Assembly: GCA_910588875.1 (NCBI GenBank)
Contig: CAJURT010000001.1
Location: 110,505-174,504 of the forward strand
Direction of reading: 5' to 3'
Source of the DNA: an uncultured Lachnospiraceae bacterium
GTDB lineage: Bacteria > Bacillota > Clostridia > Lachnospirales > Lachnospiraceae
Length of the DNA stretch: 64,000 nucleotides
Shown: piece by piece, positions 16,659 through 24,331 of the stretch
Layout: the number at the start of each line of letters is the position of its first letter
How positions within the stretch are numbered: the first letter of the stretch is position 1
Made by a program: the position numbers and the translations under genes
The notes under the pieces: generated by a model
The model's input: only the letters and a program-made list of their open reading frames with translations
Database searches by the model: none
Told to the model about the DNA's origin: nothing

Positions 16659-16952
16659 CCCTGGAGAAAGGGATGCGCCGGGGGGCAGGGGGCAGGGGCC
16701 GGGAAGGGAAGGCGCATGATTTGCCTGCCTTGCGGTTTCGGGATTTAAGGAGTTCTAAAACATCTGTATTTTGCTAAGGGCAAAACGAAAATGCATAAAC
16801 TCGCTGCGCTCAGACAGTATGCATTTTCGTTTTAACGCAAAATCCGGATGTTAAGAACGCCTAAAACCCCTGCAAATGCAAGGCAGGCAAATCATGCGCC
16901 TCCCCTTCCCGGCCCCTGCCCCCTGCCCCCCGGCGCGTCCCTTTCTCCAGGG
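16659..16952. repeat. Nested hairpin element, copy B
   Basis: Outer arms 16659-16733 and 16878-16952 pair over 75 bases with two non-Watson-Crick positions (one G-T). The inner 154-bp module (16729-16882) is closely similar to the module in copy A, with the same 20-base loop and a 16-bp central stem (16782-16797 with 16818-16833). The outer arm sequence is unrelated to that of copy A. The left flank contains GGGTATGCC and GGTACGCC, the right flank GGCTGGTGGTTGGG. It begins 36 bases after the sortase stop and precedes the tRNA-Gly promoter. Confidence 0.9.
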
Positions 16953-17025
16953 CTGGTGGTTGGGATAATAGGAAAAGGAAAATAAATAAAAAATACAAAA
17001 AACATAAAAAACATGAAATTTCCTG

Positions 17026-17054
17026 TTGAAATTTTCTGGGGTTTATAGTATAAT
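17026..17054 (+). promoter_or_regulatory. Sigma-A promoter for tRNA-Gly(CCC)
   Basis: TTGAAA (17026-17031), 17-base spacer, TATAAT (17049-17054), 10 bases before the tRNA. It is preceded by an A-rich tract (16970-17015) resembling an UP element. Confidence 0.85.
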
Positions 17055-17064
17055 GAGGAAGTTC

Positions 17065-17135
<71 letters not shown>

Positions 17136-17147
17136 TTGATGAAGGAT

Positions 17148-17185
17148 ATGCCAGGCCTTATTTTATAGGGTTCCTGGCATTTTTG
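17148..17185 (+). terminator. Terminator of tRNA-Gly(CCC)
   Basis: Stem ATGCCAGG/CCTGGCAT followed by TTTTTG. Confidence 0.75.
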
Positions 17186-17267
17186 TTGAATGTGGGTTCT
17201 GGATATCCTGGTTTTTGATTGTGTTTGTGGGTGGGGATTGTCTCATGGGAGGAATTTTGTTATAGAC

Positions 17268-17298
17268 AAAAAAGGATATCCTTGTGGGACATCCTTTT
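17268..17298 (-). terminator. Terminator of tRNA-Gly(GCC)
   Basis: On the reverse strand AAAAGGAT pairs with ATCCTTTT, continuing into a T-run, just after the tRNA 3' end. Confidence 0.75.
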
Positions 17299-17306
17299 AA
17301 TGAAAG

Positions 17307-17379
17307 AGCGACAGACGGGACTCGAACCCGCGACCCCGACCTTGGCAAGGTCGTACTCCACCAACTGAGCCACTGTCGC
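17307..17379 (-). tRNA. tRNA-Gly (GCC anticodon)
   Basis: Reverse-strand cloverleaf of 73 bases: acceptor GCGACAG/CTGTCGC, D arm GGCTCAGTTGGTGGAG, anticodon stem CGACC/GGTCG around TTGCCAA (anticodon GCC), T arm GGGTTCGAGTCCC. No encoded CCA. It is convergent with tRNA-Gly(CCC). Confidence 0.95.
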
Positions 17380-17418
17380 ATCGGTGATATTTGGCAGATA
17401 ATATCTGCAACGTAGTTT

Positions 17419-17447
17419 ATTCTAGCATAATTAATCTTAAAAATCAA
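17419..17447 (-). promoter_or_regulatory. Sigma-A promoter for tRNA-Gly(GCC)
   Basis: On the reverse strand TTGATT (17442-17447), a 17-base spacer and TAGAAT (17419-17424). Confidence 0.8.
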
Positions 17448-17489
17448 CCCTGTTTTTTGATTTAATTTTGAAAAGTTGGGAGAGAAGGT

Positions 17490-18530
17490 ATGCCGTTTTT
17501 ATTGGTCAGGAATGATATTACGAAGATGCAGGTGGATGCGGTTGTAAATCCGGCAAACAGCCGTCTCGGGGAGGGCCGGGGGACAAGCAGGGCAATCTAT
17601 GTCGGTGCAGGGGAGGCACAGCTGCAGAAGGCATGTGGGAAAATCGGTTATTGCGATCCGGGGAAGGCAGTGATTACGAGAGGGTTTGGGCTCCCGGCGA
17701 AATATATCATCCATGCGGTTGGCCCGGTGTGGGAAGGCGGTGAGAAGGGGGAGGGGCGGATCCTGTACAGCGCATACAGGGAGGCCATGGGCCTTGCCAG
17801 GAAGAAGAGGCTGAGATCGCTGGCATTTCCGCTGCTGTCGTCGGGAAGCTATGGGTATCCCAAAGAAGAAGCCCTGGAGACTGCGGTGTCAGCGATTCGG
17901 GACTTCCTGATGGAAAATGAGATGACAGTCTATTTGGCTTTATATGATTCGGAGTCCTTTGCTGTCAGCAAAAAGCGCTTTGGGCCCATCAAGGAGTACA
18001 TAGACGAGAATTATGTTGCCGGGAATCCTGAGGAGTATTTTGGGGCAGCCGGCCCTGGGGCGGGATGGGATGGCAGCCGTGGCGTGAGAGGGTTGCGGGA
18101 AGCAAGGGCAGTTCCTATGGTGGCGGCCCCCATGCCGTCTTTTCCGCAGGACAGGACAAGGCAGCTGGATAATATTATGATGCATATGGGGGAAAGCTTC
18201 TCGCAGATGCTGATCCGGCTCATTGATGAGAGGGGGCTGACGGATCCCCAGGTTTACCATAAGGCAAACATTGACCGGAAGCTTTTTTCCAAAATAAGGA
18301 AGAATATCCATTACTCCCCCAATAAAAAAACCGTAATGGCCTTTGCAGTTGCCCTGGAACTGTCCCTGGATGAGGCGAAGGATCTGCTCCGGACGGCGGG
18401 ATATTCCTTTTCGGACAGTTCCCGCTTTGACGTGATTATACGCTTTTTTCTGGAAAAGCAGATTTATGATATTTTTGAGATCAACGAGATGCTATTTTAT
18501 TATGAACAGCCGATTCTGGGGGGCGGATAA
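17490..18530 (+). CDS. Macro-domain protein with C-terminal HTH-like region
   Basis: Residues ~1-170 are a macro domain (VDAVVNPANS, GYCDPGKAVITRG, YIIHAVGP, FPLLSSGSYGYP), a fold that binds or hydrolyses ADP-ribose derivatives. The glycine-rich loop reads GRGTSRAIYVGAG, slightly unlike the canonical GGGVDGAIH. After a Gly/Ala/Pro linker, residues ~225-345 form a helical module resembling an XRE-type helix-turn-helix (QVYHKANIDRKLFSKI, then a leucine-rich regulatory part). The start has GGGAGAGAAGG upstream. It is followed by a VWA protein, suggesting a stress or ADP-ribose-linked unit. The HTH reading is my inference. Confidence 0.8.
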   Translation: MPFLLVRNDITKMQVDAVVNPANSRLGEGRGTSRAIYVGAGEAQLQKACGKIGYCDPGKAVITRGFGLPAKYIIHAVGPVWEGGEKGEGRILYSAYREAMGLARKKRLRSLAFPLLSSGSYGYPKEEALETAVSAIRDFLMENEMTVYLALYDSESFAVSKKRFGPIKEYIDENYVAGNPEEYFGAAGPGAGWDGSRGVRGLREARAVPMVAAPMPSFPQDRTRQLDNIMMHMGESFSQMLIRLIDERGLTDPQVYHKANIDRKLFSKIRKNIHYSPNKKTVMAFAVALELSLDEAKDLLRTAGYSFSDSSRFDVIIRFFLEKQIYDIFEINEMLFYYEQPILGGG

Positions 18531-18607
18531 TTTGTCGCCTGGGAGGCGACCCTATATTCTTTTATTTTTGTTATACTCGGATCATCAATATGACGGAGGT
18601 AACGATA

Positions 18608-19297
18608 ATGAAAAAGAATTTGACGGAATTGGTTTTTATCCTGGACAGAAGCGGATCCATGAGGGGGCTGGAGGGGGATACAATCGGCGGCTTTAATGCA
18701 ATGCTTGACCGGCAGCGGGAACAGGGGGGAGAAGCGAACATTACCACAATCCTGTTTGATGACCATTATGAAAAGATCCATGACCGTTTTTCCCTGGAGT
18801 GGGTGAAGGAACTGACGGACAAGGACTATTACGTGCGGGGATGCACCGCGCTGCTGGATGCGATGGGGAGGGCGATCCATGAGATGGCTTTGCTGCAGAA
18901 GCACCTGCCGGACTCGGAGAGGGCGGAAAAGGTGATCTTTGTTATCACTACGGACGGCCTGGAGAATGCAAGCCGGGAATATTCCCGGAGCCAGGTCAAG
19001 AGCATGGTGGAACGGGAGCGGGATACCTATGGCTGGGAGTTTTTGTTTTTGGGAGCGAATATGGATGCGGTGTCGGAGGCCGGCAGCTTTGGGATTGGGG
19101 CAGACCGTTCTGTTACCTTCCAAAATGACAGCCAGGGGATCCGGACGAACTACCGTGTGGTGGGGGAGACGATTTCCCGGATGCGCTGTGCACCGCCAAT
19201 GGCGGCGCCAATCGGGGCAGAATGGAAAAAGGAGATCGAGAAGGATTTCCAAAAAAGGAGGAAGGGGTTATTCGGGAAAAAAGGGAGGAAAGCATAG
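18608..19297 (+). CDS. VWA-domain protein (TerY-like)
   Basis: 229 residues, nearly all von Willebrand factor A domain. The metal-ion-dependent adhesion site is complete: DRSGSM (DxSxS) near residue 13, the downstream Thr in GCTALLDAMG and the Asp in TTDGLENAS. No signal peptide or membrane helix, so it should be cytoplasmic, like TerY-type proteins of stress operons. I choose ATG 18608 (MKKNLTEL), with ACGGAGG 7 bases upstream. The C-terminus is strongly basic. It follows the macro-domain gene by 77 bases (which include a small GTCGCCT/AGGCGAC hairpin) and abuts the Crp/Fnr gene. Confidence 0.85.
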   Translation: MKKNLTELVFILDRSGSMRGLEGDTIGGFNAMLDRQREQGGEANITTILFDDHYEKIHDRFSLEWVKELTDKDYYVRGCTALLDAMGRAIHEMALLQKHLPDSERAEKVIFVITTDGLENASREYSRSQVKSMVERERDTYGWEFLFLGANMDAVSEAGSFGIGADRSVTFQNDSQGIRTNYRVVGETISRMRCAPPMAAPIGAEWKKEIEKDFQKRRKGLFGKKGRKA

Positions 19298-19299
19298 TG

Positions 19300-19959
19300 A
19301 TGGAATTTGCCGGTTATTTTCCGGTATGGAGCAGCCTGACAGCTGCCCAGCAAAATGAGATATCCGGCAGCATAAGCTGCCGTACGGTAAAAAAAGGAAC
19401 AATGATTCATAATGGGAGCAGGGATTGCACCGGCCTTTTACTGATACAAAAAGGGCAGCTTCGGGCGTATATCCTTTCCGATGAGGGGAAGGAGGTAACG
19501 GTTTACCGGCTGTTTGACCGGGATATGTGCCTGTTTTCGGCTTCCTGCATCATGCGCAGCATTCAGTTTGATATTACCATTGAAGCGGTGAAGGATACCA
19601 GATTTTGGGTTATTCCGCCAGAGGTTTATAAGCGGCTGATGGAACAGTCCGCCGCCCTGGCGAATTATACGAATGAGGTCATGGCAATGAGATTTACAGA
19701 GGTGATGTGGCTGATTGAACAGGTGATGTGGAAGAGTTTTGACAAACGGCTTGCCGCTTTCCTTTTGGAGGAAGTGTCCCTGGAGAATACCTGCATTTTA
19801 AAGATGACCCATGAAAGGATTGGCAACCATTTAGGGACTGCCCGTGAGGTGGTCACCAGGATGCTGCGCTATTTCCAGGGGGAAGGGATGGTGAAGCTTG
19901 CCCGTGGGGTGGTGGAGGTTACGGATAAGGAAAAACTCTGGATGGTTTGCGGCAAATGA
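19300..19959 (+). CDS. Crp/Fnr-family transcriptional regulator
   Basis: 219 residues with an N-terminal cyclic-nucleotide-binding-type beta barrel (GLLLIQKGQLRAYILSDEGKEVTVYRLFDRDMCLF), a long dimerisation helix, and a winged helix (MTHERIGNHLGTAREVVTRMLRYFQGEG). It lacks the N-terminal cysteine cluster of oxygen-sensing FNR but has scattered Cys. The start ATG 19300 is 2 bases after the VWA stop with GGGAGG upstream. A palindrome of Crp/Fnr type lies at 20841-20855 in front of the neighbouring iron-sulfur operon, centred at -41, making that operon its likely target. Confidence 0.88.
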   Translation: MEFAGYFPVWSSLTAAQQNEISGSISCRTVKKGTMIHNGSRDCTGLLLIQKGQLRAYILSDEGKEVTVYRLFDRDMCLFSASCIMRSIQFDITIEAVKDTRFWVIPPEVYKRLMEQSAALANYTNEVMAMRFTEVMWLIEQVMWKSFDKRLAAFLLEEVSLENTCILKMTHERIGNHLGTAREVVTRMLRYFQGEGMVKLARGVVEVTDKEKLWMVCGK

Positions 19960-19960
19960 A

Positions 19961-19994
19961 ATTCCCATCTGCCAGATGGGATGCAGATGGGAAT
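19961..19994 (+). terminator. Hairpin between convergent genes
   Basis: Perfect 12-bp stem ATTCCCATCTGC/GCAGATGGGAAT with 10-base loop, directly after the Crp/Fnr stop, followed by GGGACTGGTTTTC. Confidence 0.6.
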
Positions 19995-20006
19995 GGGACT
20001 GGTTTT

Positions 20007-20576
20007 CTATTTGTTTTTTGCCTTGCAGATTAATTGTGTCATGGTCCCCATAGGGCAGTAGACACACCAGCTGCGTGGTTTAAAGAGAAGCATGGTAAGA
20101 AGGCCGAGGACCGTGGAGGTTAGCATTACACTATAAAATCCAAAGGCAAACTGGGCAACACCGGGGTGCAGAAGGGTGCCGTGGTAGGCCCAATGCCATG
20201 GAAGCCGGAAAGTCCACAGAAGGGTTACCGCCTGTTTCAGAGTACGGGTCCCGGCAAAAACCAGCCAGGTATTCCAGAGCATCTGGAAAAACATGAGGAG
20301 GAAGAAAGCCAAAAACCCGTAACGGAACCATTTGGTTTTCATCCATTTTGGGATATCCTTTTTGCGGGAAAGGCCGAAGCGCCCGCCAAGCAGGCCAAAG
20401 AGCTGGCCCCTGCCGCAATAACGGTTGCAGTAACCCTTGCTTCCGCTGACAATAGAGATAATCAGCGGGATAAAGAAACACAGCAGCCCAAGCCAGGCAA
20501 AAAGGATATTGAAAAAGCCCAGGATCAGGTAGGTAAGAGAAGCGGCCCAGAGATAATCATACCAGTGCTTTTTCAT
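20007..20576 (-). CDS. NapH-like membrane iron-sulfur protein
   Basis: A 189-residue polytopic protein with about four hydrophobic helices and two cysteine motifs on one side of the membrane, YCNRYCGRGQLF and CVYCPMGTMTQ. These are the short paired clusters of NapH/MauN/RdxA-type electron-transfer proteins. Its start overlaps the stop of the upstream ferredoxin gene by 4 bases (ATGA-type coupling), so the two form one unit that probably passes electrons between a quinone or flavin partner and the ferredoxin. The final acceptor is unknown. Confidence 0.8.
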   Translation of the reverse strand: MKKHWYDYLWAASLTYLILGFFNILFAWLGLLCFFIPLIISIVSGSKGYCNRYCGRGQLFGLLGGRFGLSRKKDIPKWMKTKWFRYGFLAFFLLMFFQMLWNTWLVFAGTRTLKQAVTLLWTFRLPWHWAYHGTLLHPGVAQFAFGFYSVMLTSTVLGLLTMLLFKPRSWCVYCPMGTMTQLICKAKNK

Positions 20577-20785
20577 ATAGCCACCTCCCGGATATCAATG
20601 ACGGATCCCGGGCATTCCTTTGCGCATTTTCCGCAGCCCACACATTTATCCATGTTGACCTTTGCCGCGATGCCCTTCCATACCTCAATGGCGGAAAGAG
20701 GGCATACCTTCATGCAGCAGCCGCAGGCGACACAGTCGTCTTCGTTGACAAAAGCTTTTCTTTTTTTCCTGTTTTTTGTAACCAT
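20573..20785 (-). CDS. 2[4Fe-4S] ferredoxin-type protein
   Basis: 70 residues with two CxxCxxCxxxCP motifs (CVACGCCMKVCP and CVGCGKCAKECP) of a bacterial-type ferredoxin, preceded by a basic N-terminus. I start at ATG 20785 (MVTKNRKK) with GGGAGG 8 bases upstream; the longer frame to 20896 would run across the -10 element and operator. It is the first gene of a two-gene operon with the NapH-like protein. Confidence 0.88.
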   Translation of the reverse strand: MVTKNRKKRKAFVNEDDCVACGCCMKVCPLSAIEVWKGIAAKVNMDKCVGCGKCAKECPGSVIDIREVAI

Positions 20786-20813
20786 TGACCATTCCTCCCG
20801 GTTTGATAAAACC

Positions 20814-20855
20814 AGTATACCAGAATTTCCGGTGTTTTTCTGTGATTTAATCACA
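20814..20855 (-). promoter_or_regulatory. Class II-type activator site and -10 of the ferredoxin operon
   Basis: A perfect palindrome TGTGATTTAATCACA (20841-20855) precedes TATACT (reverse strand, 20814-20819) by 21 bases, putting its centre at about -41. The -35 region is poor, as expected for an activator-dependent class II Crp/Fnr promoter. The palindrome is read divergently towards the SpoU gene as well. Confidence 0.75.
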
Positions 20856-20936
20856 AAAGGGATCCCACAGAAAAAACATCCGAGAAATATATGCATTTTT
20901 CATGGAGGGTAATGAAAACGAAGAAGGAGGCAGGCT

Positions 20937-21785
20937 ATGCCGGAAATTATTGAGATCACTGACCTTTCTGCATCGGAATTGGATCTCTATGCCCGCTGTA
21001 CGGAGACGGAACTGCTCCGTTTCCATGAGCCGGATGAGGGGATTTTTATTGCGGAGAGCCCCAAGGTGATTGCACGTGCCCTGGATGCCGGGTACAAGCC
21101 GGTTTCCTTTTTGCTGGAGCGGCGGCAGGCCTGGGGGCCGGCCAGGGAACTGATTGCCCGATGCGAGGGAGTGCCTGTCTATACCGCAGATTTTGAAGTT
21201 TTGACAAAGCTGACCGGGTTTCCCCTGACGCGGGGCGCCTTGTGTGCGATGCGGCGCCGGGCTCTGCCGGAGGCCGGGGAGATCTGTGCGGGGGCCCGGC
21301 GGATTGCGATATTGGAAAACGTGGTAAACCCCACAAACGTGGGTGCGATTTTCCGCTCGGCAGCAGCGCTGAATATGGATGCGGTATTGCTTACGCCTGG
21401 CTGCAGCAACCCTCTGTACCGGCGGGCCATCCGCGTCAGTATGGGGACGGTATTTCAGGTCCCGTGGGCATTTCTGGGAAAAAAAGCCGCAGACTGGCCC
21501 CGGCCCGGAATGGATATGCTGCGGGAACAGGGATTTAAGACGGCGGCGATGGCGCTGAATGAGGAGGCAATCAGTATCCGTGACCCTCGTCTGGCAGCGG
21601 AGAGGCGGCTGGCGGTTGTGCTGGGGACAGAGGGCGAAGGGTTGGCGGAGGATACGGTTGCGGATTGCGATTATACGGTGCGCATTCCCATGTCCCACGG
21701 GGTGGATTCGCTGAACGTGGCGGCGGCCAGTGCAGTGGCGTTTTGGGAACTGGGAAACCAGCCTGGTAAAACCGCGGCTGAATAG
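20937..21785 (+). CDS. SpoU/TrmH-family RNA 2'-O-methyltransferase
   Basis: 282 residues: an N-terminal substrate-binding domain and a C-terminal SPOUT knot fold with the three family motifs, ENVVNPTNVGAIFRSA, VVLGTEGEGL and IPMSHGVDSLNVAAAS. These bind SAM and the target ribose of rRNA or tRNA. The start has AGGAGG about 7 bases upstream. Target specificity (RlmB, TrmH or other) cannot be assigned. Confidence 0.9.
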   Translation: MPEIIEITDLSASELDLYARCTETELLRFHEPDEGIFIAESPKVIARALDAGYKPVSFLLERRQAWGPARELIARCEGVPVYTADFEVLTKLTGFPLTRGALCAMRRRALPEAGEICAGARRIAILENVVNPTNVGAIFRSAAALNMDAVLLTPGCSNPLYRRAIRVSMGTVFQVPWAFLGKKAADWPRPGMDMLREQGFKTAAMALNEEAISIRDPRLAAERRLAVVLGTEGEGLAEDTVADCDYTVRIPMSHGVDSLNVAAASAVAFWELGNQPGKTAAE

Positions 21786-21814
21786 CTTCCACGGATTTGG
21801 CTCATACTATCCCC

Positions 21815-22252
21815 ATGAGCAGATTAAAAGACCTACCCGTTAATTTTTTTAAATGTGGCATTACCGGCTGGTGCCTGGAGGTAATGTTTACCTCCATGGA
21901 ATCGGTTTTGGCCAGGGACTGGCGCCTGATTGGCCGGACATCCCTGCTGATGTTCCCCATCTATGGCATGGGGGCGCTTCTGGCGCCGATCAGTACTATG
22001 GTGGACCGTTGGATCGGCGAGATATATGTGCGTCCCGGCGACCGCTTTGTGCGGCATGGGATGCTGGATATGGTGCTGATCTTTACAGCAGAATATTTAT
22101 CCGGAATGTGGCTGCGGGCGCGGGGAATGTGCCCTTGGGACTATAGTGGGCGGATGGCCAGCATTAACGGGCTGATCCGGCTGGACTTTGCTCCGCTGTG
22201 GTTTATGACAGGGCTGTTGTTTGAACAGATTACGAGACGGAAGAGGAAATAA
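21815..22252 (+). CDS. Putative membrane protein of the CmpB/ABC-permease-like family
   Basis: About 145 residues with three or four hydrophobic helices (GMGALLAPISTMVDRW, MLDMVLIFTAEYLSGM) and the WDYSGRMASINGLIRLDFAPLW segment typical of the small PF06541-type family (putative ABC transporter permease). The start is uncertain: ATG 21815 has no clear ribosome site, and TTG 21797 is in frame. It begins 29 bases after the SpoU stop, so reinitiation or coupling is possible. Function unknown. Confidence 0.65.
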   Translation: MSRLKDLPVNFFKCGITGWCLEVMFTSMESVLARDWRLIGRTSLLMFPIYGMGALLAPISTMVDRWIGEIYVRPGDRFVRHGMLDMVLIFTAEYLSGMWLRARGMCPWDYSGRMASINGLIRLDFAPLWFMTGLLFEQITRRKRK

Positions 22253-22274
22253 TTATACCGGAAGAGGGAGTAAA

Positions 22275-23375
22275 ATGGAGCAGAAGGATATTTTCTTAAT
22301 TCATGGAACCGATTACAAACAAATGACAAAACGGCTGCTGGAGCGGGCAGGCCTGGCAGAAGATATTGGCAGCAGGCAAAAAAAGATAGCGCTTAAGCCC
22401 AACCTGGTCACATCCGTGCCGCCTTCCGGCGGGGCCACCACACATGGTGAATTGTTGGCCGGGACGATAGAATACCTGCAGGAGCATGGCTTTACCAATA
22501 TTGCCATTATGGAAGGTTCCTGGGTCGGGGAACAGACGGCACGCGCCTTCCAGGCGGCAGGATACGGCGCCGTATGCCGGGAATACCAGGTGCCGTTTAT
22601 AGATCTGCAGAAGGATTCTTCCACGGAATACGATGCGGCAGGCATGAGGATCCGGCTGTGTGACCAGGCAGCGGCAGTGGATTATATGATTAATATCCCT
22701 GTGTTAAAAGGCCATTGCCAGACGGCTGTGACCTGTGCGCTGAAAAATAATAAGGGAGTGATCCCCAACTCGGAAAAGCGGCGTTTCCATACTTTGGGGT
22801 TACATAAACCGATTGCCCATCTCAATACCATCGCCAGGAATGATTTTATACTTGTGGATAATATTTGCGGTGACCTGGATTTTGAGGAAGGCGGCAACCC
22901 GGTGGTAATGAACCGGATTTTAGGTTTTAAGGACCCGGTGCTTTGTGATGCCTTTGCCTGCAGCTGCATGGGATACAAGGCGGAGGATGTGGCCTACATC
23001 AAACTGGCAGAACGTCTGGGGGTAGGCAGCGCCGACATAGCCAGCGCCAACATAACCTGCATTAATCCGCCCACTCAGGCAGGAGGGAATCCCCGGCTGC
23101 CCCGCCGGGTCCAGAAGCTGGCACAATTTATAGCAGGAAAAGATGCCTGCAGCGCCTGCTACGGCTCCCTGGTCTATGCACTGGACCGGTTAAGCGATGG
23201 GGGAAAACTAAGGAAAGGCCTGCCGCAAATTGCCATCGGACAGGGATATCAGGGGGAACAAGGGGAAATCGGGGTGGGACGGTGCACCTCATGCTTTCGC
23301 AAGACCTTGCCGGGATGTCCCCCGAAGGCAGAAGAGATGGTGAGGTTTTTAGAGGAGAACTGGCAGGGGAGGTGA
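22275..23375 (+). CDS. DUF362-family protein
   Basis: 366 residues with the DUF362 core (KPNLVTSVPPSGGATTHGELLAG, INIPVLKGHCQTAVTCALKNNKGVIP, VDNICGDLDFEEGGNP). A C-terminal cysteine group (CTSCFRKTLPGCPP) may hold a metal or cluster. Members are often annotated as iron-sulfur or [4Fe-4S]-linked proteins of unknown role. The start ATG 22275 has GAAGAGGGAG upstream. No recognisable enzymatic assignment. Confidence 0.8.
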   Translation: MEQKDIFLIHGTDYKQMTKRLLERAGLAEDIGSRQKKIALKPNLVTSVPPSGGATTHGELLAGTIEYLQEHGFTNIAIMEGSWVGEQTARAFQAAGYGAVCREYQVPFIDLQKDSSTEYDAAGMRIRLCDQAAAVDYMINIPVLKGHCQTAVTCALKNNKGVIPNSEKRRFHTLGLHKPIAHLNTIARNDFILVDNICGDLDFEEGGNPVVMNRILGFKDPVLCDAFACSCMGYKAEDVAYIKLAERLGVGSADIASANITCINPPTQAGGNPRLPRRVQKLAQFIAGKDACSACYGSLVYALDRLSDGGKLRKGLPQIAIGQGYQGEQGEIGVGRCTSCFRKTLPGCPPKAEEMVRFLEENWQGR

Positions 23376-23428
23376 AGAGCACCCCTTACCCGTTGATTGA
23401 AATAACTCCGGTTTTAAATGGAAAAGAT

Positions 23429-23467
23429 GCGCAAAAGCCTCTTGTGTTTGCGCCTCTTTTTTTATAT
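23429..23467 (+). terminator. Intrinsic terminator after DUF362 gene
   Basis: Stem GCGCAAA/TTTGCGC with 11-base loop, followed by CTCTTTTTTT. Confidence 0.85.
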
Positions 23468-23506
23468 ACTGAAAGGAACAGCAATCGAATGGAGAGGGAC
23501 AGACAA

Positions 23507-24289
23507 ATGATACGTTTTTTATTGGTGGTAATCGCACTTTTTGGATTTCTGGGAGCCAGCGTCCCGCTGGTGCTGGCAGAATATCTGATAAGGAAATTCA
23601 ACCCCCGGCGGCAGCAGGAGCATAGCCTGCGGATTGTCCAGGCAATGTTCCGCATGATTTTCCGGATCACGGGTTCCACACTGGTGGTAAAAGGCCAGGA
23701 ACGGGTGCCGGAGGGGGCGGTGCTGTACGTTGGGAACCACCGGAGTTATTTTGACATTATAGTAGGATATGCGGTAGTGCCCCACCTGGCGGGGTTTGTT
23801 GCAAAGAAGGAGATGACCAGGTATCCCATATTGGTGAATTGGATGGAACTGGTCAACTGCCTGTTTCTGAACCGTCAGGATATCAAGGAGGGCTTAAAGA
23901 CCATCCTTGAGGGGGTGGAAAAAATGAAGCAGGGGATTTCCCTGTGGATTTTTCCTGAGGGTACCCGCAATGAGAATGAGGATCTTCTGGATTTGATGCC
24001 CTTTAAGGAAGGCAGTTTAAAGATTGCGGAAAAGAGCGGCCGTCCGGTGGTGCCGGTGGCGTTTACCGGGACGGCGGATATTTTTGAGAACCATATTCCC
24101 TTTATGAGGCCGTCCCAGGTGACGGTTGAATTTGGGGAGCCGATCTATTTGAAGGAATTGCCGCGGGAACTGAAGAAATGCTCGGGGGCGTATACGAGAG
24201 ACCGGATCATTGAGATGCTGCGGGCAGAACAGGAATTTAGGCAGACTCACAGAGAGGTGATCGGGGGGCAGCGGATTCAAAAGGCATAA
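23507..24289 (+). CDS. plsC: 1-acyl-sn-glycerol-3-phosphate acyltransferase
   Basis: 260 residues: an N-terminal membrane helix (FLLVVIALFGFLGASVPLVL) and the acyltransferase motifs NHRSYFD (HX4D), a substrate loop around LFLNRQD, FPEGTRNENED and VPVAFTGT. It acylates lysophosphatidate to phosphatidate at the membrane face. I start at ATG 23507 with GGAGAGGG about 8 bases upstream; the long frame from 23282 overlaps DUF362 and the terminator and is rejected. Confidence 0.9.
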   Translation: MIRFLLVVIALFGFLGASVPLVLAEYLIRKFNPRRQQEHSLRIVQAMFRMIFRITGSTLVVKGQERVPEGAVLYVGNHRSYFDIIVGYAVVPHLAGFVAKKEMTRYPILVNWMELVNCLFLNRQDIKEGLKTILEGVEKMKQGISLWIFPEGTRNENEDLLDLMPFKEGSLKIAEKSGRPVVPVAFTGTADIFENHIPFMRPSQVTVEFGEPIYLKELPRELKKCSGAYTRDRIIEMLRAEQEFRQTHREVIGGQRIQKA

Positions 24290-24331
24290 TGTGGGGCAGA
24301 GCAAAGGCAGATACGGAGGAATATACAGATT

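Noticed and set aside
13239..16952. Retron msr/msd interpretation of the large hairpins
   Set aside because: No reverse transcriptase gene lies nearby, and the copies are separate from each other and follow unrelated genes.
17163..17447. 94-residue reverse frame over the tRNA-Gly(GCC) region
   Set aside because: It covers the tRNA, its promoter and its terminator.
20166..20912. 248-residue forward frame opposite the NapH-like and ferredoxin genes
   Set aside because: It is antisense to two genes with clear Cys motifs and has no recognisable domains or ribosome site.
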